A DNA stretch of 64,000 bases from Candidatus Gastranaerophilales bacterium (GCA_944323165.1 CALURK010000002.1:1-64000), one strand, 5' to 3'. Positions 50,598 to 60,647 are shown, counted from the stretch's first letter. The notes: a model not told the origin generated them from the letters alone. A program made the numbers and translations.

Positions 50598-51475
50598 TGA
50601 CGATATTATCCTTTTTAGAATTAGAGAACAGATGTGAAACTGAAAAAAAATCAATATATGAGGTTGCTCAAGACGAAGAGGCTTCTCTTTCTGGCGACAT
50701 TGTGGATGTCATAAGACTAAGAGTTTTAGAAGATCTGCTTGCGATGAAAGATGCAATCAAAAACGGATTAGCTTCTAAGGAAAAATCAATTAGTGGTTGG
50801 TGCGGAGATGATTGCGCAAAACTGGTAAAGAAATATTCTAGTAAACCGGCTTTATTTGGTAGGATTTTTGAGAAAATAACAACTTATGCTCTAGCGACTG
50901 TAGAGGAGAATTTAAGGATGGGCAGAATTGTTGCTTGTCCGACTGCCGGTTCTTGCGGAATTGTTCCGTCCGTTATCGTTGCTGTGTCAGAAGAGTTGAA
51001 CGTTCCAGAAAACCAGCAGATAAATGGGCTTCTTACAGCAGGTTTGGTAGGCTTAATTGTTTCTAACAAAGTTCAATTGGCGGGAGCTGTTGCAGGTTGT
51101 CAAGCAGAATGCGGCGTTGCGTCTGCGATGGCAGCGGCAGCTTTGGTCCAAATGCTCGGTGGAGATACTTCTCAAATCTTAAATGCTGCTGCTCTTGCTC
51201 TAAAAAATATTCTTGGATTAACTTGTGATCCAGTATGCGGGTTGGTAGAAGTTCCTTGTGTAAAGAGAAATCCTTTTTTAGCAGTGTATTCTGTTACCGC
51301 AGCAGAGCTTGCTATGTGCGGTGTAGAAAGTAAAATTCCTATCGATGAAATTGTTGATACACTTAAAATAACCGGTCAATTAATGTCACCGCTTTTAAAG
51401 GAAACTTCTCTCGGCGGTTTAGCAAAAACCAAGACTGCACTTGAACTTGAAAAAAAGCTTTTTAAAAAGAAATAG
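50597..51475 (+). CDS. sdaAA: L-serine dehydratase, alpha subunit (iron-sulfur type)
   Basis: 292 residues. It carries the catalytic [4Fe-4S] cluster through cysteines in CPTAGSCGIVP, GCQAECGVASAM and CDPVCGLVEVPCVKRN. Oxygen-sensitive, as expected of an anaerobe using serine. The 3' end overlaps the convergent secreted-protein gene by 14 nt. Confidence 0.95.
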   Translation: MTILSFLELENRCETEKKSIYEVAQDEEASLSGDIVDVIRLRVLEDLLAMKDAIKNGLASKEKSISGWCGDDCAKLVKKYSSKPALFGRIFEKITTYALATVEENLRMGRIVACPTAGSCGIVPSVIVAVSEELNVPENQQINGLLTAGLVGLIVSNKVQLAGAVAGCQAECGVASAMAAAALVQMLGGDTSQILNAAALALKNILGLTCDPVCGLVEVPCVKRNPFLAVYSVTAAELAMCGVESKIPIDEIVDTLKITGQLMSPLLKETSLGGLAKTKTALELEKKLFKKK

Positions 51476-52166
51476 TGTAAATTTCTTTTGGTTTAATTTT
51501 AGCATGTCCGCCTCTTACAAACATTAGAAGTATTCCTGGAACTCCAAAAATTCCTACTGCAAAGGAAAGCGGTTTTAGCCACAGCATTCTGTCCGCTCCG
51601 GTTTTAGAGATTTCTCCGTACAATGGAATCCCTTGCAGGTCAAAGCTTCCGATAACAACATTTGCAGGATCTCCATTCATTGCATTTTGTGAAACTGTTT
51701 CTATTCGTCCTTTAACAACAGTTCCTGCTGGATAGACTTTTCCATTATACTTAATATCTTTGACTGTGACAAATTCTAAATAGGAACCTTCTTGCGGATT
51801 TGCTTTTGTTGTAAAAGGTTTTACAATTCTTATAGGGAGTGTAGGACGAAAATCCTCTGTAATTATATACTTTCTTTTCTCATAAGGTTTTATTACTGTT
51901 GGCAAAATCTCTTTTGGAATCTCAGATTTCTGAATGGGAGGGTTTTTATTTGTATTAGCTTCTGCAAAATTATCTATTATTAATTTGCTTTCGTGTTTTT
52001 GTATTTTTAAATTCTTATCAAGAGTTGTTTCAACAAAACTGTCCACTATAGTTGCTGTAGAAGGACTAATTGTTATTGAAAAGAAAAGAATAAAAGCTAA
52101 TATTTTTCTATAAATAATGAACTTTTTTGGTAGATTTAGTTTTAACTTTTTCTTGGAATTTTTCAC
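51462..52166 (-). CDS. Membrane-anchored or secreted hypothetical protein
   Basis: 234 residues from a GTG at 52166, which overlaps the M48 gene by 59 nt; no better start is seen and the N-terminal helix (ILAFILFFSITISPS) would be lost otherwise. The middle is Lys/Pro/Ile-rich. A C-terminal beta domain (YLEFVTVKDIKYNGKVYPAGTVVKGRIE) resembles TrbI/VirB10-like 'pore' sheets or SH3-like barrels, and a hydrophobic LSFAVGIFGVPGILLMFV follows. Function unknown. Confidence 0.6.
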   Translation of the reverse strand: MKNSKKKLKLNLPKKFIIYRKILAFILFFSITISPSTATIVDSFVETTLDKNLKIQKHESKLIIDNFAEANTNKNPPIQKSEIPKEILPTVIKPYEKRKYIITEDFRPTLPIRIVKPFTTKANPQEGSYLEFVTVKDIKYNGKVYPAGTVVKGRIETVSQNAMNGDPANVVIGSFDLQGIPLYGEISKTGADRMLWLKPLSFAVGIFGVPGILLMFVRGGHAKIKPKEIYTISF

Positions 52167-52809
52167 GATTTTCTCTTGAAGTTAATAAAAAGTTTTGGTA
52201 ATAAATATTGTTCTTATATTTATTGTTGGCAAGGTATTCAGGATATTTTGTGTAAATATATTCATATACTTGCATCAATCTTCTGCTTGTTAGAGGGTAT
52301 GTAAACCACCAATCATACCTGTACTGACTTGCAACTTTATTTAAAATTATAATCATTGCTACAGGATTGTACCCGGCATTTACCATATAATCTACGGCTC
52401 TCTTATCAGCCTTATATTCGTATTTTCTCGGTGTAAAGAAATATCTGCAACCGGAAAATAAACCTTTAAAAATACCATCGTAGCTGTCTACACCGTGAGA
52501 AATTTCATGAGCCATTACTGCTGCCAGCTCATTATCATCCTCCATAAAATTATATATACCTCTGTATACTACTATTGTTCGACTAACACTTGATGTCCCG
52601 GCATTTATAATCTTATTAGAATTATCAAATATAAATACCATTCTTTTTTCTATACCGTTAGAATTAAGAATGTTGTACCCAATTTCACCAATATGTTTCT
52701 GTATTGCTTCTAATTCTTTTGAGGATACTAGGATCGATTCAGAAGCAGCAAACACTGTCGATAAACTTGTTATCAACAGTGCAAAAAATAATACTAAAAT
52801 CTTTTTCAT
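52108..52809 (-). CDS. Secreted M48-family zinc metallopeptidase
   Basis: 233 residues from the second of two nearby ATGs (52809), because AGGA lies 6 nt from it and directly against the first. Signal peptide ending VFA-A. The catalytic H-E-I-S-H is in AAVMAHEISHGVD; the third ligand Glu is in YEYKADKRAVDYMV. It resembles BepA/LoiP-like envelope proteases. Translated with the overlapping downstream gene. Confidence 0.9.
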   Translation of the reverse strand: MKKILVLFFALLITSLSTVFAASESILVSSKELEAIQKHIGEIGYNILNSNGIEKRMVFIFDNSNKIINAGTSSVSRTIVVYRGIYNFMEDDNELAAVMAHEISHGVDSYDGIFKGLFSGCRYFFTPRKYEYKADKRAVDYMVNAGYNPVAMIIILNKVASQYRYDWWFTYPLTSRRLMQVYEYIYTKYPEYLANNKYKNNIYYQNFLLTSRENREKFQEKVKTKSTKKVHYL

Positions 52810-52823
52810 ACTCATTCCTGATA

Positions 52824-53858
52824 TTAAAATTGTTCTAAAAATCTCTTATCATCGTTAAAGAATAATCTGATATCGTCAATAGCGTACTTAAGCATAGCAA
52901 GTCTTTCAACTCCCATACCAAAAGCGAAACCTGAATAAACTTCAGGATTAATTCCAACGCCTTTTAAGACGTTAACATCGACCATACCGCATCCAAGAAC
53001 TTCTAACCAGCCTGTTCCGCTACAAGTTTTACATCCTTCTCCGTGGCACATAATACATTGAACGTCAACTTCGGCAGAAGGCTCCGTAAACGGGAAAAAG
53101 CTGCTTCTAAAACGCGTAGGTCTTGATGCTCCGAAATAAAGTCTTATAAATTCGTTTAATACACCTTTTAAGTCACCGAAAGTAATATCTTTATCTATAT
53201 AAAGACCTTCTATTTGGTGGAAGAAATTATTTTTTCTGGCATTAATATTCTCATTTCTGTAAACTCTACCAGGAGATATAACCTTTATAGGAGGTTTTTG
53301 ATTTTCCATAACGTGGATTTGTGCTCCGGAAGTTTGGCTTCTTAGAACAACACCATCCATGTCTTTTACGTAAAATGTATCCTGAACATCTCTTGCAGGG
53401 TGATCTTTTGGAACATTTAGCATGTCAAAGTTGTAATATTCCGTTTCAACTTCTGGTGATAAATCTGGCGTAACTACTGAAAATCCAAGATTTTGGAATA
53501 TAGATACAATTTCGTTGGTAGTTATCGTAAGAGGGTGAACTTTACCTTGAGGTATATATTTCCCGCTTAATGTAATATCAATTTTATCTTTTTGAAGTTT
53601 TTCGTTTAACTCTTTTTGGTAGAATAGATCGTGTTTTTCCTTCAACATAGACTCAAGATCTTGTGTGATTTGGTTAGCAAAAGCTCCTACAACACGCTTG
53701 TCTTCATCAGATAAGTCTTTTAATCCTTTTTTTATAGAATTAAATTCACCTTTTCTGCTTAAATACTTTAAACGAATTTCATCAATCTCGCTCATTGTCT
53801 GAGCCTTTTCGATATCACTTTTTGCTGAATTATAAATATTTTCCAATTGTTCTTTCAT
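52824..53858 (-). CDS. pheS: Phenylalanine-tRNA ligase alpha subunit
   Basis: 344 residues. N-terminal coiled coil (1-90), then class II catalytic domain with HPARDVQDTFYV, LRSQTSGAQIHVM, a Cys-rich CIMCHGEGCKTCSGTGWLEVLGCGMV and motif 3 FAFGMGVERLAML. pheT is not in the window. 14 nt upstream of the M48 gene. Confidence 0.96.
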   Translation of the reverse strand: MKEQLENIYNSAKSDIEKAQTMSEIDEIRLKYLSRKGEFNSIKKGLKDLSDEDKRVVGAFANQITQDLESMLKEKHDLFYQKELNEKLQKDKIDITLSGKYIPQGKVHPLTITTNEIVSIFQNLGFSVVTPDLSPEVETEYYNFDMLNVPKDHPARDVQDTFYVKDMDGVVLRSQTSGAQIHVMENQKPPIKVISPGRVYRNENINARKNNFFHQIEGLYIDKDITFGDLKGVLNEFIRLYFGASRPTRFRSSFFPFTEPSAEVDVQCIMCHGEGCKTCSGTGWLEVLGCGMVDVNVLKGVGINPEVYSGFAFGMGVERLAMLKYAIDDIRLFFNDDKRFLEQF

Positions 53859-54018
53859 AATTTTCTCCCTTAAAGTTATGATACCGCACCTGAATATAAA
53901 TGTAAATACCAGTTTTAATACGTTCTTTAATCTAAAATTAAATAATTCATCTATATATATGATAACGATTTCTTAACAAAACGTTACAATATTAATGACG
54001 TGTTTTTAGGACAGAGGG

Positions 54019-54834
54019 ATGGAACAAGACATTTCTTACAACAAAATAAAGAGAGCGACAAATGAAGAGCTGGCAGAAATGTGGGCTCGATATTTTGATG
54101 ACCACGATAATAAAGAATTAAGAGATGCTCTTATACTTCAATACATATATCTTACAAGGTATGTTGTTGGTCGTGTTAAAGTTGCTTTGCCTCCTACATT
54201 TTCTTATGAAGATATTGCAAGTTATGGTGTAGAAGGACTTATTGATGCGGTAGAAAAATTTACTCCAAAAATGGGTGCTAGATTTGAAACTTATGCTCTT
54301 GTAAGAATTAGAGGAAATATCATTGATAAAATTCGTTCTCAAGATTTTCTTCCAAGAAGTGTAAGAAGAAAAATTAAAGACGTAAAAGAAGCTCAAGAAG
54401 TTTTAAAAAAACAATTCGGGCGTGCTGCCACAAACACTGAAGTTGCAAATTTTTTAGGTATAGAGAGGGAAAAAGTCGAACAGCTTCTTTCCGATGATAC
54501 AACTATTACATCAATATATGACAAGAAAGGTTCTTCTGATAGTGATTTGGAGATAATCGATACTATTCAGGATTCGCATAATTTATCTCCTCATGAACAA
54601 TTGGAAGAAAAAGATGTAAAGAAAGAATTGGAGAATGCTTTGAAAAGACTGCCGGAAAGAGAAAGAACTATAATGGTTCTTTATTACCATGAAAACATGA
54701 CCCTGAAAGAAATTGGAGAAGCTATTAATGTTTCAGAATCCCGAATTTCTCAACTTCATGCTCAAGCGATTATGAAACTTAAGAATTTACTGAGCGAAAA
54801 CCGTTCTGAAAGATTGAAAAGAAGCATTATATAA
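54019..54834 (+). CDS. fliA: FliA/WhiG-type sigma-28 factor
   Basis: 271 residues. Region 2 has GVEGLIDAVEKFTPKMGARFETYALVRIRGNIIDKIRSQDFLPRSVRR, the FliA/WhiG signature (quoted in parts: RFETYALVRIRG, DKIRSQDFLPRS). Region 3 follows, and region 4 ends LPERERTIMVLYYHENMTLKEIGEAINVSESRISQLHAQA, read as L-P-E-R-E-R and VSESRISQLH. It should drive late flagellar genes; matching promoters precede flagellin and the subtilase here. No anti-sigma FlgM seen nearby. Confidence 0.9.
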   Translation: MEQDISYNKIKRATNEELAEMWARYFDDHDNKELRDALILQYIYLTRYVVGRVKVALPPTFSYEDIASYGVEGLIDAVEKFTPKMGARFETYALVRIRGNIIDKIRSQDFLPRSVRRKIKDVKEAQEVLKKQFGRAATNTEVANFLGIEREKVEQLLSDDTTITSIYDKKGSSDSDLEIIDTIQDSHNLSPHEQLEEKDVKKELENALKRLPERERTIMVLYYHENMTLKEIGEAINVSESRISQLHAQAIMKLKNLLSENRSERLKRSII

Positions 54835-54849
54835 TTTGGAAAGGTTTTG

Positions 54850-55455
54850 ATGGTTTTAGAAAACAGATTAGGTATTAAGGACTCCTCTGAGCTTGCACGG
54901 GTAGAGGAAAGGATTAGCAAGAAAAAAGCTTTGGAATTGTTTGAAAATAATATTCTTGATTCCTTTGAAGCTGGTACTTTTGAATCTTTAGCTAAAATCC
55001 ATGAATATTTATTTAGCGAAATCTATGATTTTGCCGGAAAAATCAGAAATGTAAATATTGCAAAGGGAAATTTTAGGTTTGCTCCTGTTATGTATTTGGA
55101 ACAAGCTTTGCAGACTATTGATAAAATGCCTCAATCTTCTTTTGAAGAAATTATTGCCAAATACGTAGAAATGAACGTAGCACATCCTTTTAGAGAAGGT
55201 AACGGACGCAGTATGAGAATTTGGCTTGATTTAATTCTAAAAAAGGAATTAGGAAAGGTTGTGGATTGGAATTCTGTTGATAAAAATGATTATTTAATGG
55301 CAATGGAGAGAAGTCCAATTAAGGATGTTGAAATTAGAGAACTCTTAAGAAATGCTCTGACTCAAGATGTAAACAATCGAGAAGTTTACATGAAAGGGAT
55401 TGATGCTAGCTATAATTATGAAGGGTATTTTACATATAGAACGAAGGATTTATAA
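54850..55455 (+). CDS. Fic-domain protein (AMP transferase family)
   Basis: 201 residues from the ATG at 54850 (AAAGG 5 nt upstream; a TTG directly before is rejected). The Fic core motif is [10 protein letters not shown] in [16 protein letters not shown]. The N-terminus has MVLENRLGI and [14 protein letters not shown]; a beta flap ([13 protein letters not shown]) lies before the motif. I see no [S/T]-x-x-x-E-[G/N] inhibitory motif and no adjacent antitoxin. The gene is 15 nt after the sigma factor and probably co-transcribed. Confidence 0.9.
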   Translation: MVLENRLGIKDSSELARVEERISKKKALELFENNILDSFEAGTFESLAKIHEYLFSEIYDFAGKIRNVNIAKGNFRFAPVMYLEQALQTIDKMPQSSFEEIIAKYVEMNVAHPFREGNGRSMRIWLDLILKKELGKVVDWNSVDKNDYLMAMERSPIKDVEIRELLRNALTQDVNNREVYMKGIDASYNYEGYFTYRTKDL

Positions 55456-55459
55456 CTAT

Positions 55460-56593
55460 CTAATCTAAGAAATCTGATAGTATAACATTGCTCACTAAGA
55501 CACCCTTTAGGTTAAGCGTATATCCTTGTTGAGTCTTTTCTATAAAATCAGAGTACTTGTCAAGAATATTTTTGTATCTAACCTCAAAATCAATTCCGAA
55601 TTTCTCTTTGATTTTATTAATATTTACCCCTTCACGTTTTCTGAAGCCCAAGAAAATTTCTTCTTCTAATTTTTCTTGTTCTGTAAGAGTTTTACCGTAT
55701 TTGTGAGTAGAAGGAGTTAGCATGTATTCTTCTAAAGTTTCATAATTATAGTATCTGATACCGTCTATATATCCGTGTGCTGCTGTACCAAATCCATAAT
55801 ACTCTTCATTGTTCCAATAATTCAGATTATGCCTTGATTCATACCCGTCTTTTGCAAAGTTACTTATCTCATAACGATGAAAACCATTCGCTTCAAGAAT
55901 ACCATTTACCTCTTCATACATATCCGCCTGTTTATCTTCATCAGGCGTAAAATATACTTTATCGTTATCAGGCAGTACCAACTGATTGTTTTCTTTATTA
56001 TAAAACCTCCCCCAATAGGAATTCTCTTCTATTTTTAAGCCGTAAGTAGAGATATGCTGAATGTTAAGTTCTAAAAATTTGTCTAAATCTTTTTTTATCC
56101 CTTCAAGAGTCTGTGTAGGAAGTCCATATATCAAATCAACGCTTATATTTTCAAAACCTGCTTTTTTTGCAAGTTCTACTGTTTTTAAAATATCATCCGA
56201 GTTATGCCTTCTTCCGATAAGTTTTAAAATATCATCATCGAACGTTTGCGTTCCGATACTTAAACGATTTATACCAAGAGATAGGAGTTGTTCAAAATAT
56301 TCTATTCCTCCTTTTACACAATCGTCAGGATTAATCTCAAGAGTTAATTCATAATCTTTTTCAAAATTAAATTTCCTAATAACTTTTTCTAAAAGCTCTG
56401 GGGAAATTAATGAAGGTGTTCCACCGCCAAAGTATAAAGTCTTTAATCCTTCTCCCTTATAATTATCCGAAACATCTTTTAAAAGAGAGTAAATATATCC
56501 CGTAATCAGATCTGTTTTAGTAAAAGATACGAACGAGCAATATTTGCACTTAGACTTGCAAAATGGAATATGAATATAAGCACTTTTAACCAT
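55460..56593 (-). CDS. hemW: Heme chaperone HemW-like radical SAM protein
   Basis: 377 residues. Radical SAM triad C-x3-C-x2-C at about 12-19 (FCKSKCKYCSF), YFGGGTPSL, EINPDD, G-I-N-R-L-S-I-G-T-Q-T-F-D, and a C-terminal HemN-like domain (HNLNYWNNEEYYGFGTAAHGY). The family is often misnamed coproporphyrinogen oxidase. Last gene of the murC operon, 5 nt after ftsQ. Confidence 0.92.
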   Translation of the reverse strand: MVKSAYIHIPFCKSKCKYCSFVSFTKTDLITGYIYSLLKDVSDNYKGEGLKTLYFGGGTPSLISPELLEKVIRKFNFEKDYELTLEINPDDCVKGGIEYFEQLLSLGINRLSIGTQTFDDDILKLIGRRHNSDDILKTVELAKKAGFENISVDLIYGLPTQTLEGIKKDLDKFLELNIQHISTYGLKIEENSYWGRFYNKENNQLVLPDNDKVYFTPDEDKQADMYEEVNGILEANGFHRYEISNFAKDGYESRHNLNYWNNEEYYGFGTAAHGYIDGIRYYNYETLEEYMLTPSTHKYGKTLTEQEKLEEEIFLGFRKREGVNINKIKEKFGIDFEVRYKNILDKYSDFIEKTQQGYTLNLKGVLVSNVILSDFLD

Positions 56594-56598
56594 TTTAC

Positions 56599-57450
56599 TT
56601 ACTCATCCAATTTAATATAATTTGTATCCCAGCGTAAATCTATGTACTTAACTTTTTTATTAAGCATTTTAACTTGAGGCAGAAGTGACGGTATCCTGTG
56701 GATTTTATCGAATGTTCCGGCATTAAAGCTTCCAAGCCTAATATTAACGGTCGGAATTTTTACATATACATCTTTAGGGTTTCTATAATCAATATATTCA
56801 ACCGTTTCACCTGAATCCATCTCAACAGTTGCAGCTAATCTTTTGAAATTATTAACTTTGGTTTTGTCCCAATTTCTATAATCGTCGCCGCTTCCGTATG
56901 TAATTACTCTTACTGTTTTGAAATCAGGACTAAGAGGCATATAATCTCTTCCTATAAGTTTTCCGTCAGAAGAGAAGAATGCAATAGGCGGAACATCAAT
57001 GTCTGGCGAAATTGTAATAGCAGGTGTTCTTTCTATTATTATAATTTGTAACCTTGCAGGGAACCAAAATCTTCTTATATATACGTCCCTTACAGGTTCA
57101 AGCTGTAGAATACTTTTTTTTAAATTATCAGTTTTTACAAGAAATATGGGTTTAGTACAAACTTGGTTTCTTCTAAGCGCGGATAATATTTTTTGCGAAG
57201 GAACTATTCTGTTATTAACAATTTCTAAAACGGGGCTGTTAAGACTATCAAAAGCATTTTTGTGTAATCTCCATTGAGGCATTTTTAGAATAGCAATACC
57301 AAGAGCAACCAAAAACACAATAATAAAGAGTCTCCACAATGCGCGTAACTGATTAAGTCGCCTTTGCGACCTCCTTACTTGACGTTGCATTCTTGCTTGT
57401 TGCAACCTTCGATTTTGATGATATCTTGGACGCTGTTCTTCGTTCGACAT
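56599..57450 (-). CDS. ftsQ: FtsQ-like cell division protein with POTRA domain
   Basis: 283 residues. Strongly basic cytoplasmic tail (RRSQRRLNQLRALWR), one transmembrane helix (LFIIVFLVALGIAIL), POTRA segment (LNSPVLEIVNNRIVPSQKIL..PVRDVYIRRFWFPARLQIIIIER) and the FtsQ beta domain. It follows murC-murB-ddl as in dcw clusters. Overlaps ddl by one base. Confidence 0.85.
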   Translation of the reverse strand: MSNEEQRPRYHQNRRLQQARMQRQVRRSQRRLNQLRALWRLFIIVFLVALGIAILKMPQWRLHKNAFDSLNSPVLEIVNNRIVPSQKILSALRRNQVCTKPIFLVKTDNLKKSILQLEPVRDVYIRRFWFPARLQIIIIERTPAITISPDIDVPPIAFFSSDGKLIGRDYMPLSPDFKTVRVITYGSGDDYRNWDKTKVNNFKRLAATVEMDSGETVEYIDYRNPKDVYVKIPTVNIRLGSFNAGTFDKIHRIPSLLPQVKMLNKKVKYIDLRWDTNYIKLDE

Positions 57451-58391
57451 TATTTATTCAAGCCCACACTGTTTAGTATCATTAATACCAAATTGTCATA
57501 ATCAATTCCACAAGCTTTTGCCTGAGCCGGAAGATCACTTACATCTGTCATGCCAGGATTTGTGTTGATTTCCAAGAAATAAGGTTTATCATCTTTAATC
57601 ATAAAATCGACTCTTGAAACCCCTGAACAACCGGCAAGCTCATGTGCTCTCACTGCAATTTTCTTAGTTAATTCAGTAGCCTCTTTTGATAGACCTGTAG
57701 CCGGAACGATAAATTCTGAAAGACCTGCTGTATACTTGGCATCTAAATCGTACCACTCTGTTTTAGTTCTTATTTCAAGAATTTCTGTTGCAAAAGCTTT
57801 ATTTTCTTTTTCTAAAACTCCTACAGTTACGAAGAATCCGTCAATATATTCTTCAATTAAAACTTCATCATTATATTTGCGAGCTTCCTTTACTGCATCA
57901 TATAATTCGCCGTCGCAATTAACTTTACTCATACCAAAGCTTGAACCCTCTGATACAGGTTTTACCATCAATGGATATTCAAGAGTGTCCATAACTTTCC
58001 TCACAGGATCTTCGCCAGGAAGAAGGTATACTGATTTGATTAAAGGTACTTCCGAATTTTTTAGGATACGTTTTGTGTATTCTTTATTCATACATATTGC
58101 ACTTGCCATAACGCCGCAACCTGTATAAGGAATTTTTAGAATTTCTAAAACACCTTGTATGCAACCATCTTCGCCATATTTGCCGTGTAAAGTGTTGTAT
58201 GCAAATTCAAAGCCCTTCAAATCTTCCATAACATTAGGACTTACATCAACAATTTCAGCATTTTTATATCCCAAACGGTGAAGTGCTGCTAAAATATTTT
58301 TCCCAGAGCGTAATGAAACTTCTCTTTCTGATGACATTCCACCGCAAAGTACAGCTATCTTAGCGTTTTTGTCCTGTATAGTATATTGCAT
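57450..58391 (-). CDS. ddl: D-alanine--D-alanine ligase
   Basis: 313 residues, ATP-grasp. VLCGGMSSEREVSLRSG at the start, HGKYGEDGCIQG, KPVSEGSSFGM, EEYIDGFFVTVGVL and the C-terminal FLEINTNPGMTDVSDLP with metal-binding Glu and Asn. The start (AGAGGA upstream) overlaps murB by 37 nt. Confidence 0.96.
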   Translation of the reverse strand: MQYTIQDKNAKIAVLCGGMSSEREVSLRSGKNILAALHRLGYKNAEIVDVSPNVMEDLKGFEFAYNTLHGKYGEDGCIQGVLEILKIPYTGCGVMASAICMNKEYTKRILKNSEVPLIKSVYLLPGEDPVRKVMDTLEYPLMVKPVSEGSSFGMSKVNCDGELYDAVKEARKYNDEVLIEEYIDGFFVTVGVLEKENKAFATEILEIRTKTEWYDLDAKYTAGLSEFIVPATGLSKEATELTKKIAVRAHELAGCSGVSRVDFMIKDDKPYFLEINTNPGMTDVSDLPAQAKACGIDYDNLVLMILNSVGLNK

Positions 58392-59266
58392 AATTCTTCC
58401 TCTTTTTCTGTCTTATCCCCTATGTATATTTGTTCAGGGGTTAATTCTATTGTATACATATCTTTTACTGCGTTAAACATTTTTACCATAAGCTCAAGCA
58501 CATCTTCTGAAGTTGCATTTCCTTTATTTACAATGAAGTTTGCGTGCTTGTCCCAGACTTTAACATTATCTAAATCAAAAGACTTTGCTCCGGCTTTGTC
58601 CAAAAGCCTTCCAGCCGAATCATTTTCAGGGTTTTTAAATACACTTCCGGCATTAGGATTCGCTAAAGACGGCTGAATAGTTTTTCTAAAGTTTAAATTC
58701 CTATCCATAAGTTCTTTTATAACTTCATTAGGCGCTTTTTTTAATTCAAACTCTGCTGACAAAACAACATATCTTCCGCTATCTAAAACCGAATGTCTGT
58801 ATGAAAATTCCATATCTTGTTTTTGTTTAAAAACAATCTCTTTTGTTTCTCTATCAAAAAGGCAGCATGAAACCAAAACATCCGCAATACATTGTCCGTG
58901 AGCTCCTGCATTCATATAAACAGCTCCACCGATTGTTCCCGGAAGTCCTATAAGAAATTCCAAACCACTCAAAGATTGTTCACTAACTTTTTGGGAAATT
59001 AGAGGATCTTTGACCCCGCAATCTGCGTAAACGCGTGTCCCTTTTATTTCAAAATTTTTCATCTCTGTTGTAAGAATTATATTCCCGCTATAACCGTTTG
59101 ACGAAAATATAACATTAGAGCAACTTCCAAGAACGATATAGTTATCAAGTTTTCTAAGAAGTGTTGTAAATTCTTCCAGATTTTCAGGAAAATAAATGCA
59201 TTTAACTTTTCCGCCAATTTTGTATGTCGTAAGAGGTTTTACCTCAAAATTTTCTTTAATTTGCAA
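58355..59266 (-). CDS. murB: UDP-N-acetylenolpyruvoylglucosamine reductase
   Basis: 303 residues. Flavin-binding LTTYKIGGKV and VLGSCSNVIFS; GLPGTIGGAVYMNAGAHG; catalytic NAGSVFKNP with Ser; and a late Glu. Reduces enolpyruvate to UDP-MurNAc. Overlaps murC by 11 nt. Confidence 0.96.
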   Translation of the reverse strand: MQIKENFEVKPLTTYKIGGKVKCIYFPENLEEFTTLLRKLDNYIVLGSCSNVIFSSNGYSGNIILTTEMKNFEIKGTRVYADCGVKDPLISQKVSEQSLSGLEFLIGLPGTIGGAVYMNAGAHGQCIADVLVSCCLFDRETKEIVFKQKQDMEFSYRHSVLDSGRYVVLSAEFELKKAPNEVIKELMDRNLNFRKTIQPSLANPNAGSVFKNPENDSAGRLLDKAGAKSFDLDNVKVWDKHANFIVNKGNATSEDVLELMVKMFNAVKDMYTIELTPEQIYIGDKTEKEEELCNILYRTKTLR

Positions 59267-60647
59267 CGCAACCTGCTTTCTCTAAATTTTTTCCTAAATT
59301 AGTAATAGTTCCTGCCCCCAGTCCTATTACTATATTACCTTTTTTTAATGTTGGCAAGAGCTTTTCTGCAACCTGTTCCATGTTTCCTGAAAGATATTCG
59401 CTTCCCTCAAGCTCCTCAGCAAAAGCTTCACCGTTAATTCCCTCAATAGGATCCTCAGATGCAGCATAAACATCAGTTACAATAACTCTTCCTGCATTCG
59501 AAAAAGCTCCCTTAAATTCATTCCACAATGACTGGAGTCTTGTATACCTGTGTGGTTGAAAAACGGCTACAATGTTTTCTTTTCCGAACTTAGAAGCTGC
59601 TGCCTCTAAAGTTGCTTTAATTTCTGTCGGATGGTGTGCGTAATCGTCATAAACTTGGATCTCGCATACCTCGCAAACTTTCTGGAAGCGTCTGCCCATA
59701 CCCGTAAAAGAGTAAAAATACTTGGAGATATTCCCTATATTTACCCCAGCTTCATTCAATGCTGCTATAACAGCAAGTGTGTTATAAATATTATGAACTC
59801 CGGCAAGCTGTATTTTAACTGATGTTAGAAGTTTATTGTGATAAAAAATTTCAATAGTCTCATTATCAACTTTTTGTGCAGTATAATCAGCATCTTTAAG
59901 ACCAAAGGTTATAAAGTTACCGCTTAATTTTCTTGTTCCTTCATTATCGTTGTTAATCAAAACTTTTTTTGCTTGAGAAATTGCTTTGTTAAAAGTTTTA
60001 ATCAAATCAGACATTCCGTTTTTGTAAAAATCAATATGATCCTCTTCCAAGTTATTAATAACAAGGATATCCGGATAATATTTGACAATGGTTCCATCGC
60101 TTTCATCTAACTCTGCAATAAAATATTTTCCCGTTTCTTCAGGATGTTCAGTTTGTAGATTCAATGATTGTTCGATACATTTACCCCTATGTTGGGCGTT
60201 AGTGTGAATTTCAGGAATAATTCCTCCAACAACAAAAGAAGGTTCTAAGTCTGCTTTTTCTAAAACAAAGGATGCTAAACCACTTGTTGTAGTTTTGCCG
60301 TGTGTTCCTGAAAAACCAATAAAACACTTTCCGTTATCTTGTGCAGATTTAGCAATTTCCTCCAGTAAATCTGATCTGTGATAAATCGGAATACCGAGTC
60401 TTTTTGCCTTTATTAATTCCGGATTATTATCACGTATTGCGCTGCTTTTAATTACAACATCCGTATCATCAGGTAAATTGTCCTCTGAATGTCCAATGTG
60501 AACAACAGCGCCTAAATCTTTCAACTTTGCTATATACTTAGAATCGGCAATATCAGAACCGGTAACGGTATGACCATCTTCTAATAAGTACTTGGCTAAA
60601 CCGCTCATCCCTATTCCGCCGATTGCTATAAAATGATACTTACTCAC
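59256..60647 (-). CDS. murC: UDP-N-acetylmuramate--L-alanine ligase
   Basis: 463 residues. Rossmann start HFIAIGGIGMSGLAKYLLEDG, ATP-binding GTHGKTTTSGLA, NLEEDHIDFY, DDYAHHPTEIKAT and FQPHRYTRL. First gene of the murC-murB-ddl-ftsQ-hemW operon. 73 nt separate it from the downstream-strand neighbour at 60721. Confidence 0.97.
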   Translation of the reverse strand: MSKYHFIAIGGIGMSGLAKYLLEDGHTVTGSDIADSKYIAKLKDLGAVVHIGHSEDNLPDDTDVVIKSSAIRDNNPELIKAKRLGIPIYHRSDLLEEIAKSAQDNGKCFIGFSGTHGKTTTSGLASFVLEKADLEPSFVVGGIIPEIHTNAQHRGKCIEQSLNLQTEHPEETGKYFIAELDESDGTIVKYYPDILVINNLEEDHIDFYKNGMSDLIKTFNKAISQAKKVLINNDNEGTRKLSGNFITFGLKDADYTAQKVDNETIEIFYHNKLLTSVKIQLAGVHNIYNTLAVIAALNEAGVNIGNISKYFYSFTGMGRRFQKVCEVCEIQVYDDYAHHPTEIKATLEAAASKFGKENIVAVFQPHRYTRLQSLWNEFKGAFSNAGRVIVTDVYAASEDPIEGINGEAFAEELEGSEYLSGNMEQVAEKLLPTLKKGNIVIGLGAGTITNLGKNLEKAGCVAN

